Positions 1 to 5,563 of a stretch of 11,693 bases of DNA are shown here, piece by piece. Position numbers and translations under genes: made by a program. Numbering within the stretch: the first letter of the stretch is position 1; every line of letters begins with the position of its first letter. The stretch is taken from the NCBI GenBank assembly GCA_943356395.1, contig CALRFC010000020.1:1-11693 (forward strand), given 5' to 3'. The notes below the pieces were generated by a model. That model was not told where the DNA came from, searched no databases, and saw only the letters and a list, made by a program, of their open reading frames with translations. Source of the DNA: Candidatus Nomurabacteria bacterium. GTDB lineage: Bacteria; Patescibacteriota; Minisyncoccia; Phycocordibacterales; UBA9973.

Positions 1-1
1 C

Positions 2-775
2 ATAATTCCCGGGGCGGTCGAAGTTGCTGTTACGGCGGTCGAGACGGGCGAGGGCGGCAACACCGCGCTCACCGATTTCTCGATCGTCGGATTCAAAGGC
101 ACTCCGAAATACGCAAAGATATTCGGACGCGGAAAGACGCCGATCGCGGGCGGTTCTTCCGGAGAAATCTATGTCTTGAATTCCGACGAGCAGGCGCTTT
201 TCAACGAAGAGGGCAAGAACGCGCTCATCGAGACTCTGAAGAACAAAGCGCATGCGGAATTGCCAGACGGCTACATACTTTTTGACGGCGCGCTGTCCAC
301 AAGTGTCGATCCGATTCCTTCCAGTATCTCGTCGAAGACGGACACGCTCGATTATGTCTTCCGCGGCACAGGCACGGGATTCATCCTGAAAAAAGAAGAG
401 CTCGCAAAAACGATCGCCAAGTCTTTGATTCCGGATTTCGACAGGGCGGAGAGCGTTTCTGTTCCGAATCTGGACAAGCTCACTTTCGCGCTCGATCCTT
501 CCGTTTCAGATCCGGCGAAAAAAGACAAACTCGCTTTCTCGCTTTCTGGCTCGCCCGCGGTCGTTTGGGATGTCGATCTGAAAGGTCTTGAAGGGAAGCT
601 CCTCGGCCAGTCGAAAAAAGATTTCCATTCGATCTTGGCGACGGAGAAAGGCGTCGATACGGCGGGCGTCGTCGTCCGCCCGATCTGGCAGAGAACGATT
701 TCAAAAAATCCGGAAAAAGTTTTGATAAAAGAAACGATTACGGTCGACGGCACGCCGACGCAGGTCGTCGAGTAA
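2..775 (+). CDS. C-terminal part of a large surface or baseplate-J-like protein (5' end outside the window)
   Basis: The frame is open from base 2 to the TAA at 773-775 with no stop, so the gene enters from upstream; the first in-frame start-like codon, TTG at 176, lies inside the protein and is not a credible start. The visible 257 residues begin with a beta-rich segment containing a GFKGTPKYAKIFGR stretch followed by a Gly/Ser turn, then alternating Lys/Glu-rich helices and strands, ending near a VVVRPIWQRT motif. From memory this resembles a common CPR protein sometimes annotated with a Baseplate_J-like domain and thought to be exported or surface-attached; no signal peptide or membrane segment is visible because the N-terminus is missing. 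It lies 47 bp before infA, where many bacteria have adk or map. The family call is tentative; that the ORF is real is supported by length and codon pattern. Confidence 0.6.
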   Translation: MIPGAVEVAVTAVETGEGGNTALTDFSIVGFKGTPKYAKIFGRGKTPIAGGSSGEIYVLNSDEQALFNEEGKNALIETLKNKAHAELPDGYILFDGALSTSVDPIPSSISSKTDTLDYVFRGTGTGFILKKEELAKTIAKSLIPDFDRAESVSVPNLDKLTFALDPSVSDPAKKDKLAFSLSGSPAVVWDVDLKGLEGKLLGQSKKDFHSILATEKGVDTAGVVVRPIWQRTISKNPEKVLIKETITVDGTPTQVVE

Positions 776-798
776 AAATAGTGCTAAATAAGAATTTG

Positions 799-807
799 TG
801 CTACGCT
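799..807 (+). promoter_or_regulatory. Candidate infA promoter, extended -10 element
   Basis: TGC followed by TACGCT (802-807) fits an extended -10. No good -35 is seen at 16-18 bp. The predicted start of transcription is near 814, giving infA only a 9-nt leader. The same TGC-TAnnnT layout appears before several other genes in this window. Confidence 0.4.
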
Positions 808-822
808 AGGAAAGCTACAAAG

Positions 823-1041
823 ATGCCAGAAAAAGGAACAGAAGATATACAGACCGGAATCATCACTGAAGCTCTGCCCTCGACGCTCTTTCGAGTTGAG
901 CTCTCTTCCGACAAGCGCATCGTACTCGCCTATCTTGCCGGAAAAATGCGCATGAATCGCATCAAAGTCCTGATCGGGGATCGTGTTGAGCTCGTCCTCG
1001 ATCCGTACGGCGGCAAAGGGCGCATCACGAGGCGCCTTTAA
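823..1041 (+). CDS. infA: Translation initiation factor IF-1
   Basis: IF-1 binds the 30S A site and helps IF-2 and IF-3 place initiator tRNA; it is a single OB-fold protein in the cytoplasm. The 72-residue product has the family's exact usual length and its landmarks: TGIITEALPSTLFRVEL near residue 9, LAGKMRMNRIKVLIGDRVEL in the middle, and DPYGGKGRITRRL at the end. An in-frame GTG at 781 would add 14 residues, but homology to the IF-1 N-terminus and the candidate -10 at 802-807 favour ATG 823. An AGGAAAG stretch 9-15 nt upstream may be a weak ribosome binding site. It is followed by a 148-bp gap carrying a new promoter and leader for rpmJ, so infA may be a separate unit. Identification is secure. 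Confidence 0.95.
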   Translation: MPEKGTEDIQTGIITEALPSTLFRVELSSDKRIVLAYLAGKMRMNRIKVLIGDRVELVLDPYGGKGRITRRL

Positions 1042-1065
1042 GACGGCGTTTGGTGGATAAGAACA

Positions 1066-1094
1066 TTGCATTATTTTATCAAATAATGTAGTAT
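1066..1094 (+). promoter_or_regulatory. Promoter of the rpmJ-rpsM-rpsK-rpsD-rpoA-rplQ operon, with palindromic spacer
   Basis: TTGCAT (-35, 1066-1071) and TAGTAT (-10, 1089-1094) are separated by exactly 17 bp. The spacer is mostly one inverted repeat, CATTATTT (1069-1076) with AAATAATG (1081-1088) around TATC. The predicted transcription start is near 1101, which coincides with the 5' edge of the leader structure below. The promoter call rests on sequence only. Confidence 0.6.
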
Positions 1095-1100
1095 GGTTGG

Positions 1101-1180
1101 ACAGACAGCGTATACGAGAAAAAGCATTGCGCCATAAGGGTTTTTCCTTGGGTGCGTTGCTTTTTTTCGCAGACATCTGT
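1101..1180 (+). promoter_or_regulatory. Structured 5' leader of rpmJ, possible attenuator or ribosomal-protein leader RNA
   Basis: Complementary segments nest neatly: 1101-1105 with 1176-1180 (ACAGA/TCTGT), 1108-1110 with 1168-1170, 1119-1126 with 1158-1165 (AAAAAGCA/TGCTTTTT), 1129-1133 with 1151-1155 (one G-U pair), and 1136-1139 with 1146-1149 around a 6-nt loop. The GC part of the long hairpin (1124-1160) is followed directly by seven T residues, as in an intrinsic terminator. It could terminate infA transcripts, attenuate the operon, or bind a ribosomal protein such as S4, which represses the alpha operon in E. coli through a leader RNA. It does not match a leader family I can name. Confidence 0.5.
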
Positions 1181-1189
1181 TGGTAAAAC

Positions 1190-1300
1190 ATGAAAGTACG
1201 AGCACGCGTAAAAAAATTCTGCGAAAATTGCAAGATCGTGCGAAGGCAAAGACACCTTCGCGTGGTTTGCAGTAATCCGAAGCATAAGCAGAAACAGTAA
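1190..1300 (+). CDS. rpmJ: 50S ribosomal protein L36
   Basis: L36 is the smallest large-subunit protein and binds 23S rRNA. The 36-codon reading frame starts MKVRARVKKFCENCK and ends PKHKQKQ, which is the family signature, and the length is typical. The zinc ligands of the C+ form are all present: Cys11, Cys14, Cys27 and His32, so it should bind one zinc ion. It is the first gene after the promoter and structured leader, and precedes rpsM by 93 bp, the usual infA-rpmJ-rpsM-rpsK order. No strong Shine-Dalgarno sequence is visible (GGT about 8 nt upstream). The call is secure despite its small size. Confidence 0.96.
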   Translation: MKVRARVKKFCENCKIVRRQRHLRVVCSNPKHKQKQ

Positions 1301-1312
1301 GAATAGGAAAAA

Positions 1313-1389
1313 GGGAACAGGGATCAGCGAACAGTGAGAAATACAAAAAATTTTCCATTTTTAATTTTGAGATTTTAAATTTTAATTTA
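1313..1389 (+). repeat. Degenerate 7-nt tandem repeats upstream of rpsM
   Basis: The spacer splits into eleven consecutive heptads. The first group is GGGAACA, GGGATCA, GCGAACA, GTGAGAA; the second group is AT-rich, built on a four-T core (CCATTTT, TAATTTT, GAGATTT and so on). The last 36 bases before the rpsM start match the 36 bases before rpsK at 31 positions. No Shine-Dalgarno sequence is seen. Confidence 0.6.
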
Positions 1390-1393
1390 TATC

Positions 1394-1774
1394 ATGCGAA
1401 TCACCGGCATCACAATTCCAGAAAAGAAACGCCTTCAATACGGATTGACCGAGATTTTCGGCGTCGGACTTTCGACATCGCGCAAGATCCTCGATCGGGC
1501 AAAAGTCAAATGGACTTCCTTTCCGAAAGAAGTGACTGCCGACGAGGAAAACGCTATCCGCAAGATCATCGAGGAGATGAAAGTCGAAGGCGCACTCAAG
1601 CGCGACATCGCTGGAAATATCAAGCGCCTGAAAGACATCAAATCCTATCGCGGCGTCCGCCACATGAAGCGATTGCCGGTTCGCGGACAGCGCACGAAGA
1701 CCAATTCCCGCACCATCCGTGGCAATGTCAGAAAGACGATGGCATCCGGACGAAGAAAGGAATCGAAGACATAA
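1394..1774 (+). CDS. rpsM: 30S ribosomal protein S13
   Basis: S13 sits in the head of the small subunit, contacts 16S rRNA, S19 and the P-site tRNA, and forms bridges to the 50S subunit. The 126-residue product has the standard layout: MRITGITIPEKKRLQYGLTEIFGVG at the N-terminus (helix-two-turn-helix entry), a helical middle, SYRGVRHMKRLPVRGQRTKTNSRT around residues 84-107, and a basic tail that reaches the P site. Length is close to the bacterial norm of 118-126. The start at 1394 is set by homology; the 5' region is an AT-rich heptad array rather than a ribosome binding site. It lies between rpmJ and rpsK in the alpha operon. Identification is secure. Confidence 0.97.
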   Translation: MRITGITIPEKKRLQYGLTEIFGVGLSTSRKILDRAKVKWTSFPKEVTADEENAIRKIIEEMKVEGALKRDIAGNIKRLKDIKSYRGVRHMKRLPVRGQRTKTNSRTIRGNVRKTMASGRRKESKT

Positions 1775-1777
1775 AAG

Positions 1778-1867
1778 TTTAAAATTAAAATTTCAAAGTT
1801 CAAAATTACAATTCAAAATTTAAATTTTTAACTTCACTTTTTAATTTTGATATTTCAAATTTAAAAT
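1778..1867 (+). repeat. Degenerate 7-nt tandem repeats upstream of rpsK
   Basis: Almost the whole 99-bp rpsM-rpsK gap reads as thirteen units that each begin TT and are 7 nt long (one is 6 nt), for example TTCAAAG, TTCAAAA and TTTAAAT. The left half is A-rich and the right half T-rich, so the array can also fold back on itself (AAAATTAAAA with TTTTAATTTT). Such a long gap is unusual inside a ribosomal operon. Confidence 0.65.
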
Positions 1868-1873
1868 TATCTC

Positions 1874-2335
1874 ATGCCCACAAAGAAAAAGACAACAGAA
1901 GAAGCTGATAAGGTCGTCGCTCCTGAAAAAGAAGCGGCTTCTTCGGCTCCGGCCGCCGCGCTGGCCGCATCGAAAGCGCCGAAGAAAAAGATTTCATCCG
2001 CGACGATCCACATTCAGGCGACCTTCAACAACACGAAAGTCGTCTTGACCGACAAATCCGGCAACACCATCGCGTGGTCTTCTTCCGGTTCGCTCGGATT
2101 CAAGGGCGCCAAGAAAGGAACGCCGTTTGCCGCGTCGAAAGTGGGCGAAGTGCTCGCCGAAAAAGCCGGCGCGGCGGGCATCAAGGATTTCGATGTTGTC
2201 ATCCGTGGCGTCGGTTCCGGCCGCGAAGCGGTCGTCCGCTCGTTCATGGCGCGCGGATTCGAACTCTCCGGCATCAAGGACGAAACACCGGTTCCGCACA
2301 ACGGTCCGAAGCCGAAGAAGCCGCGCCGCGTTTAA
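1874..2335 (+). CDS. rpsK: 30S ribosomal protein S11 with long N-terminal extension
   Basis: S11 lines the platform of the 30S subunit near the E site and the anti-Shine-Dalgarno end of 16S rRNA. The conserved body starts near residue 40 with SSATIHIQATFNNTKVVLTD and contains GSLGFKGAKKGTPFAA, VVIRGVGSGREA and a basic C-terminus ending KPKKPRRV, all family hallmarks. At 153 residues it is about 25 longer than usual; the excess is a Lys, Glu and Ala-rich N-terminal tail (residues 1-37) with no predicted fold, of a kind often seen in CPR ribosomal proteins. ATG 1874 is the first start after the upstream stop and directly follows the heptad spacer. Function is secure; the tail's role is unknown. 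Confidence 0.96.
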   Translation: MPTKKKTTEEADKVVAPEKEAASSAPAAALAASKAPKKKISSATIHIQATFNNTKVVLTDKSGNTIAWSSSGSLGFKGAKKGTPFAASKVGEVLAEKAGAAGIKDFDVVIRGVGSGREAVVRSFMARGFELSGIKDETPVPHNGPKPKKPRRV

Positions 2336-2395
2336 TCTTTTAAAACCGCATTTTTTGATTTTATTATTAGAGCATAATTTGATTGAGTTATAGAT

Positions 2396-3001
2396 ATGCA
2401 AACACGAGCAAAATATAAGATCTGTCGCCGCCTCGGTTCGAGCGTTTTCGAAAAGTGCCAGACGCAGAAGTATGCGATTTCGGAAGCCAAGAAGACCAAG
2501 AAGAGCGACAAGCGTCCGAAAGCCAAAAGCGATTTCGGTCTCCAGCTTCTGGAGAAACAGCGCATCCGTTTTACATACAACATCACCGAACGCCAGTTTC
2601 GGAAATATGTCGATGAATCTGTGGCGAAGAAAGGCGCAAGCGCCGCCGACACGCTGTATGATTTTCTCGAGACGCGTCTCGACAATGTCATTTATCGCAC
2701 CGGCATGGCCGTTACCCGCGCCCTCGCACGCCAAATGGCGTCCCACGGGCATTTTCTGGTGAACGGAAAGCGCACGACCGTCCCTTCGTACCGCGTTCGG
2801 AGCGGCGATGTGATTTCCGTCCGCGAAGGCAGCAGGAAGAGCGTCCTCTTTTCCGAATTGGAGAAGCGAGCCAAAGGCACTATCGTCCCGAATTGGATTT
2901 CTTTCGATCCGGCAAAGATGGAAGCAACAATAACCGGAATGCCGAAGAACACCGAAAGCAAGCTCGACTTCCACACAGTGCTTGAGTTCTACGCGCGTTA
3001 A
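2396..3001 (+). CDS. rpsD: 30S ribosomal protein S4
   Basis: S4 is a primary 16S rRNA binding protein that starts assembly of the 30S body, and in E. coli it also represses the alpha operon. The 201 residues have an N-terminal helical domain beginning KYKICRRLGSSVFEKCQTQKYA, a lysine-rich linker around residues 30-45, and an S4 RNA-binding domain at about 93-157 (TRLDNVIYRTGMA, HFLVNGKRTTVPSYRVRSGD). Only two cysteines (10 and 21) occur near the N-terminus, so the zinc-finger form of S4 is not supported. A 60-bp AT-rich gap separates it from rpsK, with no clear promoter. Its place in the operon makes it the best candidate ligand for the leader at 1101-1180, an inference only. Confidence 0.96.
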   Translation: MQTRAKYKICRRLGSSVFEKCQTQKYAISEAKKTKKSDKRPKAKSDFGLQLLEKQRIRFTYNITERQFRKYVDESVAKKGASAADTLYDFLETRLDNVIYRTGMAVTRALARQMASHGHFLVNGKRTTVPSYRVRSGDVISVREGSRKSVLFSELEKRAKGTIVPNWISFDPAKMEATITGMPKNTESKLDFHTVLEFYAR

Positions 3002-3061
3002 AATTTTTCGTCTTCACTTTTTTACTATCATAATAAACGAGACTCTCGTCTCACAAAAATT

Positions 3062-4051
3062 ATGTCTCAACAAAACATCATGCTTCCGTCAAAGCCGCGT
3101 ATCGTTTCGGAGTCCGAGTCGAAAGGCGTCTACGAGATCGACAATCTGTATCCGGGATACGGGCACACATTGGGCAACAGTCTTCGCCGGATCATCCTCT
3201 CTTCGCTTCCGGGGGCCGCAATCGTATCGCTCAAGATCGACGGCGTTTCCCATGAATTCTCCACGATCGACGGCGTCAAGGAAGATGTCCTCACGATTCT
3301 CCTTCACTTGAAGCGCGTGCGCTTCAAGATCCTCTCGGACGAGCCGCAAACGGTGACATTGAGCGTGAAAGGCCCGAAAAAAATCACCGCCGCTGACATA
3401 AAATGTCCGGGACAAGTGGAAGTTTTGAATCCCGACCAGTATGTCTGCGAGCTTTCCGCGAAAGGAAAATCTTTCGAAGCGGAAATCGTGGTTGAAAAAG
3501 GGCTCGGCTTCGTTCCGAAAGAAGTCCATCAGAAATCCAAGAACGACATCGGCACGATCGCCGTTGATGCGATTTTTTCTCCGATCCGCCGCGCTTCATA
3601 TGAAGTCGAGAACATGCGCGTCGGCGACAAAACGAACTTCAACCGCCTGCGCATGACGATCGAGACCGACGGTACGATCGTGCCGCGCGAAGCTCTCGAG
3701 AAATCGATCGAAATCATGATCACCCAGTTGAAAGCGATATTCGATTTCAAATTCGAATCCGAAACCATGCCGGCAAAAGGCGAAGCATCGGAATCTCCGA
3801 AATCGGAAAAAGGCGCAAAAGAAGAGACCGAGGGCAAAGACGACATGACGGATGTCTTGAAGACCCGTATCGATACGCTCGAACTCTCCACGCGCACGGT
3901 CAATTCTCTGGCTCAATCCGGAATCCGGACCGTTGGCGGGCTTGCTCGCAAGCGCGCGGAGGATTTGCTTGAAGTCGAAGGCATCGGCGAGAAGGGCATT
4001 CAGGAAATCAGGAAAGCGCTCGGCGAATTCGGCATCACGCTCAAGAATTAA
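3062..4051 (+). CDS. rpoA: DNA-directed RNA polymerase subunit alpha
   Basis: Alpha dimerises to nucleate RNA polymerase assembly, and its C-terminal domain contacts UP-element DNA and activators. The 329-residue length is standard. The N-terminal assembly domain (about 1-233) contains GHTLGNSLRRIILSSLPG (34-51) and NFNRLRMTIETDGT. A charged linker rich in Glu, Lys and Ser (about 234-262) leads to the C-terminal domain (263-329), with ELSTRTVNSLAQSGI and the helix-hairpin-helix GIGEKGIQEIRKAL. The DNA-contacting Arg and Asn of E. coli (R265, N268) correspond to R278 and N281, so UP-element binding should be retained. A second Met six codons downstream is an alternative start. A small hairpin (GAGAC/GTCTC) lies just before the start codon. 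Confidence 0.97.
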   Translation: MSQQNIMLPSKPRIVSESESKGVYEIDNLYPGYGHTLGNSLRRIILSSLPGAAIVSLKIDGVSHEFSTIDGVKEDVLTILLHLKRVRFKILSDEPQTVTLSVKGPKKITAADIKCPGQVEVLNPDQYVCELSAKGKSFEAEIVVEKGLGFVPKEVHQKSKNDIGTIAVDAIFSPIRRASYEVENMRVGDKTNFNRLRMTIETDGTIVPREALEKSIEIMITQLKAIFDFKFESETMPAKGEASESPKSEKGAKEETEGKDDMTDVLKTRIDTLELSTRTVNSLAQSGIRTVGGLARKRAEDLLEVEGIGEKGIQEIRKALGEFGITLKN

Positions 4052-4093
4052 TTTTTGAATTTTCTATTTTCTACTTACTACTAACTATTTACT
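4052..4093 (+). repeat. Degenerate 7-nt tandem repeats upstream of rplQ
   Basis: The rpoA-rplQ gap from the base after the stop is six clean heptads: TTTTTGA, then ATTTTCT twice, then ACTTACT, ACTAACT and ATTTACT, ending five bases before the rplQ ATG. No Shine-Dalgarno sequence is present. Confidence 0.65.
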
Positions 4094-4098
4094 GATTT

Positions 4099-4452
4099 AT
4101 GAGGCACGGCAATCACAACAGAAAATTCGGACGGGTGAAAAACCAGCGGAACGCGCTCATGAAGGGGCTCGTCTTGTCGCTTGTCCGGCACGGCAAGATC
4201 ACGACGACCGAACCGAAAGCCCGCGAACTCCGTCCGTTGATGGAAAAATTCGTCACGCGCGCGAAGATCAATACGACGGCGAACAAGCGTCTAGTGCTTT
4301 CCCGCCTCTACAATTCCAAAATCGCTATGAAAAAGCTTTTCGACGAGATCGCGCCGAAATATGCCGACAGAAAAGGCGGCTACACGCGCATCACGAAGCT
4401 TCCGCCGCGCAAGAGCGACGCGAGCAAGATGGCGGTAATCGAATTCGTCTGA
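4099..4452 (+). CDS. rplQ: 50S ribosomal protein L17
   Basis: L17 binds 23S rRNA near the polypeptide exit tunnel. The 117-residue product starts MRHGNHNRKFGRVKNQRNALMKGLV, the family's invariant opening, continues with TTTEPKARELRPLMEKFVTRAK, and ends GGYTRITKLPPRKSDASKMAVIEFV. Length is that of the shorter bacterial L17 form (E. coli has 127). It ends with TGA, which shows that TGA is a normal stop here. It is the last gene of the unit started at rpmJ; a fresh promoter for rplM begins two bases after its stop codon. Identification is secure. Confidence 0.97.
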   Translation: MRHGNHNRKFGRVKNQRNALMKGLVLSLVRHGKITTTEPKARELRPLMEKFVTRAKINTTANKRLVLSRLYNSKIAMKKLFDEIAPKYADRKGGYTRITKLPPRKSDASKMAVIEFV

Positions 4453-4454
4453 CC

Positions 4455-4483
4455 TTGAATTATAAAGAGGAATGAGGTACTAT
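4455..4483 (+). promoter_or_regulatory. Promoter of rplM-rpsI
   Basis: TTGAAT (4455-4460) and TACTAT (4478-4483) are 17 bp apart. The predicted transcription start near 4490 leaves only about 6 nt before the ATG at 4496, so the mRNA would be nearly leaderless. It also lies downstream of the in-frame ATG at 4472, ruling that out as the start for this transcript. Confidence 0.6.
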
Positions 4484-4495
4484 ACGCAAACTCAC

Positions 4496-4849
4496 ATGAC
4501 AACAACCAAGCACACAATCGATGCAACAGGAAAAGCGATCGGCCGCGTCGCGAGCGAAGCGGCGCAGGTCTTGATGGGAAAAACTTCCCCGTCTTTCGAG
4601 CGCAACAAAGTATCGCCCGTTTCAGTGACGATCGAGAACGCGTCGAAGGTCAAGATTTCCGAGAAGAAGAAGCAGGAAGTGTCTTTTGAAAAATACTCCG
4701 GCTATCCGGGCGGGCTCAAGATGACGAGCTTGGCGGATTTTATCGACCAAAAAGGATACGGCGAGCTTTTCAAGAACGCGGTTTTCGGAATGCTTCCGCG
4801 CAACAAGCTTCGCCCGCGCATGATGAAAAATTTAACGGTTAAGGAATAA
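4496..4849 (+). CDS. rplM: 50S ribosomal protein L13 (short form)
   Basis: L13 is an early-assembly 23S rRNA binding protein of the large subunit. From ATG 4496 the product is 117 residues and reads MTTTKHTIDATGKAIGRVASEAAQVLMGK, then YSGYPGGLK and NAVFGMLPRNKLRPRMMKNLTV, all L13 hallmarks. E. coli L13 has 142 residues; this protein ends shortly after the MLPRN motif and lacks the usual C-terminal tail. An in-frame ATG at 4472 would add 8 residues, but it falls inside the promoter and is not conserved. The gene is followed after 5 nt by rpsI, the near-universal rplM-rpsI pair. The family call is secure; the start choice is moderately secure. Confidence 0.94.
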   Translation: MTTTKHTIDATGKAIGRVASEAAQVLMGKTSPSFERNKVSPVSVTIENASKVKISEKKKQEVSFEKYSGYPGGLKMTSLADFIDQKGYGELFKNAVFGMLPRNKLRPRMMKNLTVKE

Positions 4850-4854
4850 TAAAA

Positions 4855-5259
4855 ATGACAACCCCAAAGATAAAAGGATACATCGAGACGATCGGACGAA
4901 GAAAGACTTCGACCGCCCGCGTGCGCGTTTCGGAAGGCAAAGGCGTAATGACGGTGAACGGCAAACTCGCCGCCGTCTATTTCCCGACGGAAGAGCTTTC
5001 GCGCATCGTCCATGAGCCGATGCTGAAAGGAAAAGCTTCCGCGACATTCGACATTTCCGCGAAGATTGTCGGCGGCGGTTCGCATTCGCAGGCCGAGGCG
5101 CTCCGTCACGGCATCGCCCGCGCACTCGTCATTTTCGACGAAGAGATGAAAGGCAAGATGAAATCGCTCGGATTCCTGAAGCGCGATCCTCGTGCGAAAG
5201 AACGCCGCAAATTCGGATTAAAGAAGGCAAGAAAGTCTCCGCAATGGTCAAAGCGCTAA
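4855..5259 (+). CDS. rpsI: 30S ribosomal protein S9
   Basis: S9 lies in the 30S head; its C-terminal Lys-Arg tail reaches the P-site tRNA anticodon loop. The 134 residues include GRRKTSTARVRV (14-25), VNGKLAAVYFP, the GGGSHSQAEALRHGIARAL segment, and the canonical tail KFGLKKARKSPQWSKR. A good Shine-Dalgarno sequence (AAGGA, 4841-4845) lies in the end of rplM at proper spacing, so the pair is translated from one mRNA. The odd feature is downstream: the last ten codons and the stop (5227-5259) are repeated 107 bp further on (5334-5366) with four synonymous changes, and the operon terminator lies after the second copy. This suggests that DNA carrying a replacement 3' end was inserted here. Confidence 0.96.
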   Translation: MTTPKIKGYIETIGRRKTSTARVRVSEGKGVMTVNGKLAAVYFPTEELSRIVHEPMLKGKASATFDISAKIVGGGSHSQAEALRHGIARALVIFDEEMKGKMKSLGFLKRDPRAKERRKFGLKKARKSPQWSKR

Positions 5260-5279
5260 TTTACAATATATTTTGTTAT

Positions 5280-5333
5280 CTGAATAAAATATAAATTATT
5301 CAGTCCCGTAGTGAGCTCTGCTCTACTACTGGG
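5280..5333. repeat. Two hairpins between the two rpsI tail copies
   Basis: CTGAATAA (5280-5287) pairs with TTATTCAG (5296-5303) around 8 AT bases. Directly after it, CCC-GTAGT-GAGC (5305-5316) pairs with GCTC-ACTAC-GGG (5320-5333) with two single-T bulges. The second hairpin touches the start of the duplicated rpsI tail. These could be ends of an inserted element; no gene is present. Confidence 0.45.
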
Positions 5334-5366
5334 GCAAGAAAGTCCCCGCAGTGGTCGAAGCGATAA
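5334..5366 (+). repeat. Second copy of the rpsI 3' end (untranslated, synonymously diverged)
   Basis: These 33 bases match 5227-5259 at 29 positions. Read in its own frame the copy encodes ARKSPQWSKR and a stop, identical to the S9 C-terminus; all four differences are third-position synonymous changes (Ser, Gln, Ser, Arg codons). The offset of 107 bp is not a multiple of three, the frame has no start codon, and a TAA lies at 5292-5294, so it should not be translated. The operon terminator begins two bases after its stop, so this copy is probably the original gene end. Confidence 0.8.
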
Positions 5367-5367
5367 T

Positions 5368-5391
5368 AAAAAGCCCCCAGCGGGGCTTTTT
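5368..5391 (+). terminator. Intrinsic terminator of the rplM-rpsI unit
   Basis: AAAAAGCCCC (5368-5377) pairs perfectly with GGGGCTTTTT (5382-5391) around CAGC. It is a compact GC stem with flanking A and T tracts, so it can act in both directions. Confidence 0.85.
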
Positions 5392-5429
5392 ATATTCTTC
5401 GACAGCCGGAGCGCGGCGGCGCGAGGCGG

Positions 5430-5466
5430 GGTCGCGGAATTTTTCAGCAGAAAAATATCCGTGACC
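5430..5466. repeat. Long imperfect hairpin in the gene-free region
   Basis: GGTCGCGG (5430-5437) pairs with CCGTGACC (5459-5466, one G-U), continuing into TTTTTC (5440-5445) with GAAAAA (5450-5455) around AGCA. It follows a very GC-rich 40-bp stretch. No T tract follows on the + strand, so it is not an obvious terminator. Confidence 0.5.
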
Positions 5467-5475
5467 TAAACGTTA

Positions 5476-5503
5476 AAAACAAGCCGCCTGCGCGGCTTGT
5501 TTT
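5476..5503. terminator. Second terminator-like hairpin, bidirectional
   Basis: AAAACAAGCCGC (5476-5487) pairs perfectly with GCGGCTTGTTTT (5492-5503) around CTGC. With the terminator at 5368-5391 it brackets about 80 bp that contains no ORF. That interval could be a decayed gene or a small RNA, for which I see no direct support. Confidence 0.7.
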
Positions 5504-5524
5504 CGTTTTGACGGGCGCAGCGAT

Positions 5525-5562
5525 GTTTTGCGAGCACGCAAAACCGCGAGCCGGGCTCGCGG
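5525..5562. repeat. Two adjoining perfect hairpins
   Basis: GTTTTGCG (5525-5532) pairs with CGCAAAAC (5537-5544) around AGCA; immediately afterwards CCGCGAGC (5544-5551) pairs with GCTCGCGG (5555-5562) around CGG. Neither is followed by a T tract. Confidence 0.5.
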
Positions 5563-5563
5563 G

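Noticed and set aside
781..822. GTG at 781 as the start of infA
   Set aside because: It would give 86 residues; IF-1 is 72, and the ATG at 823 gives exactly that with a conserved N-terminus.
784..1358. Minus-strand frames covering infA, the rpmJ leader and rpmJ
   Set aside because: They overlap secure + strand genes and a structured leader and have no motif or promoter.
1994..2974. Long open frame of 326 codons on the minus strand across rpsK and rpsD
   Set aside because: It is antisense to two certain ribosomal protein genes and spans their AT-rich gap; the composition is Arg/Phe/Ala-rich without motifs, typical of a shadow of GC-biased codons.
4450..4452. Recoded TGA (glycine code of some CPR lineages)
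   Set aside because: TGA ends rplQ at the expected length, and no in-frame TGA interrupts any conserved gene here.
4472..4495. Upstream ATG as the start of rplM
   Set aside because: It lies inside the promoter spacer, upstream of the predicted transcription start, and adds residues not typical of L13.
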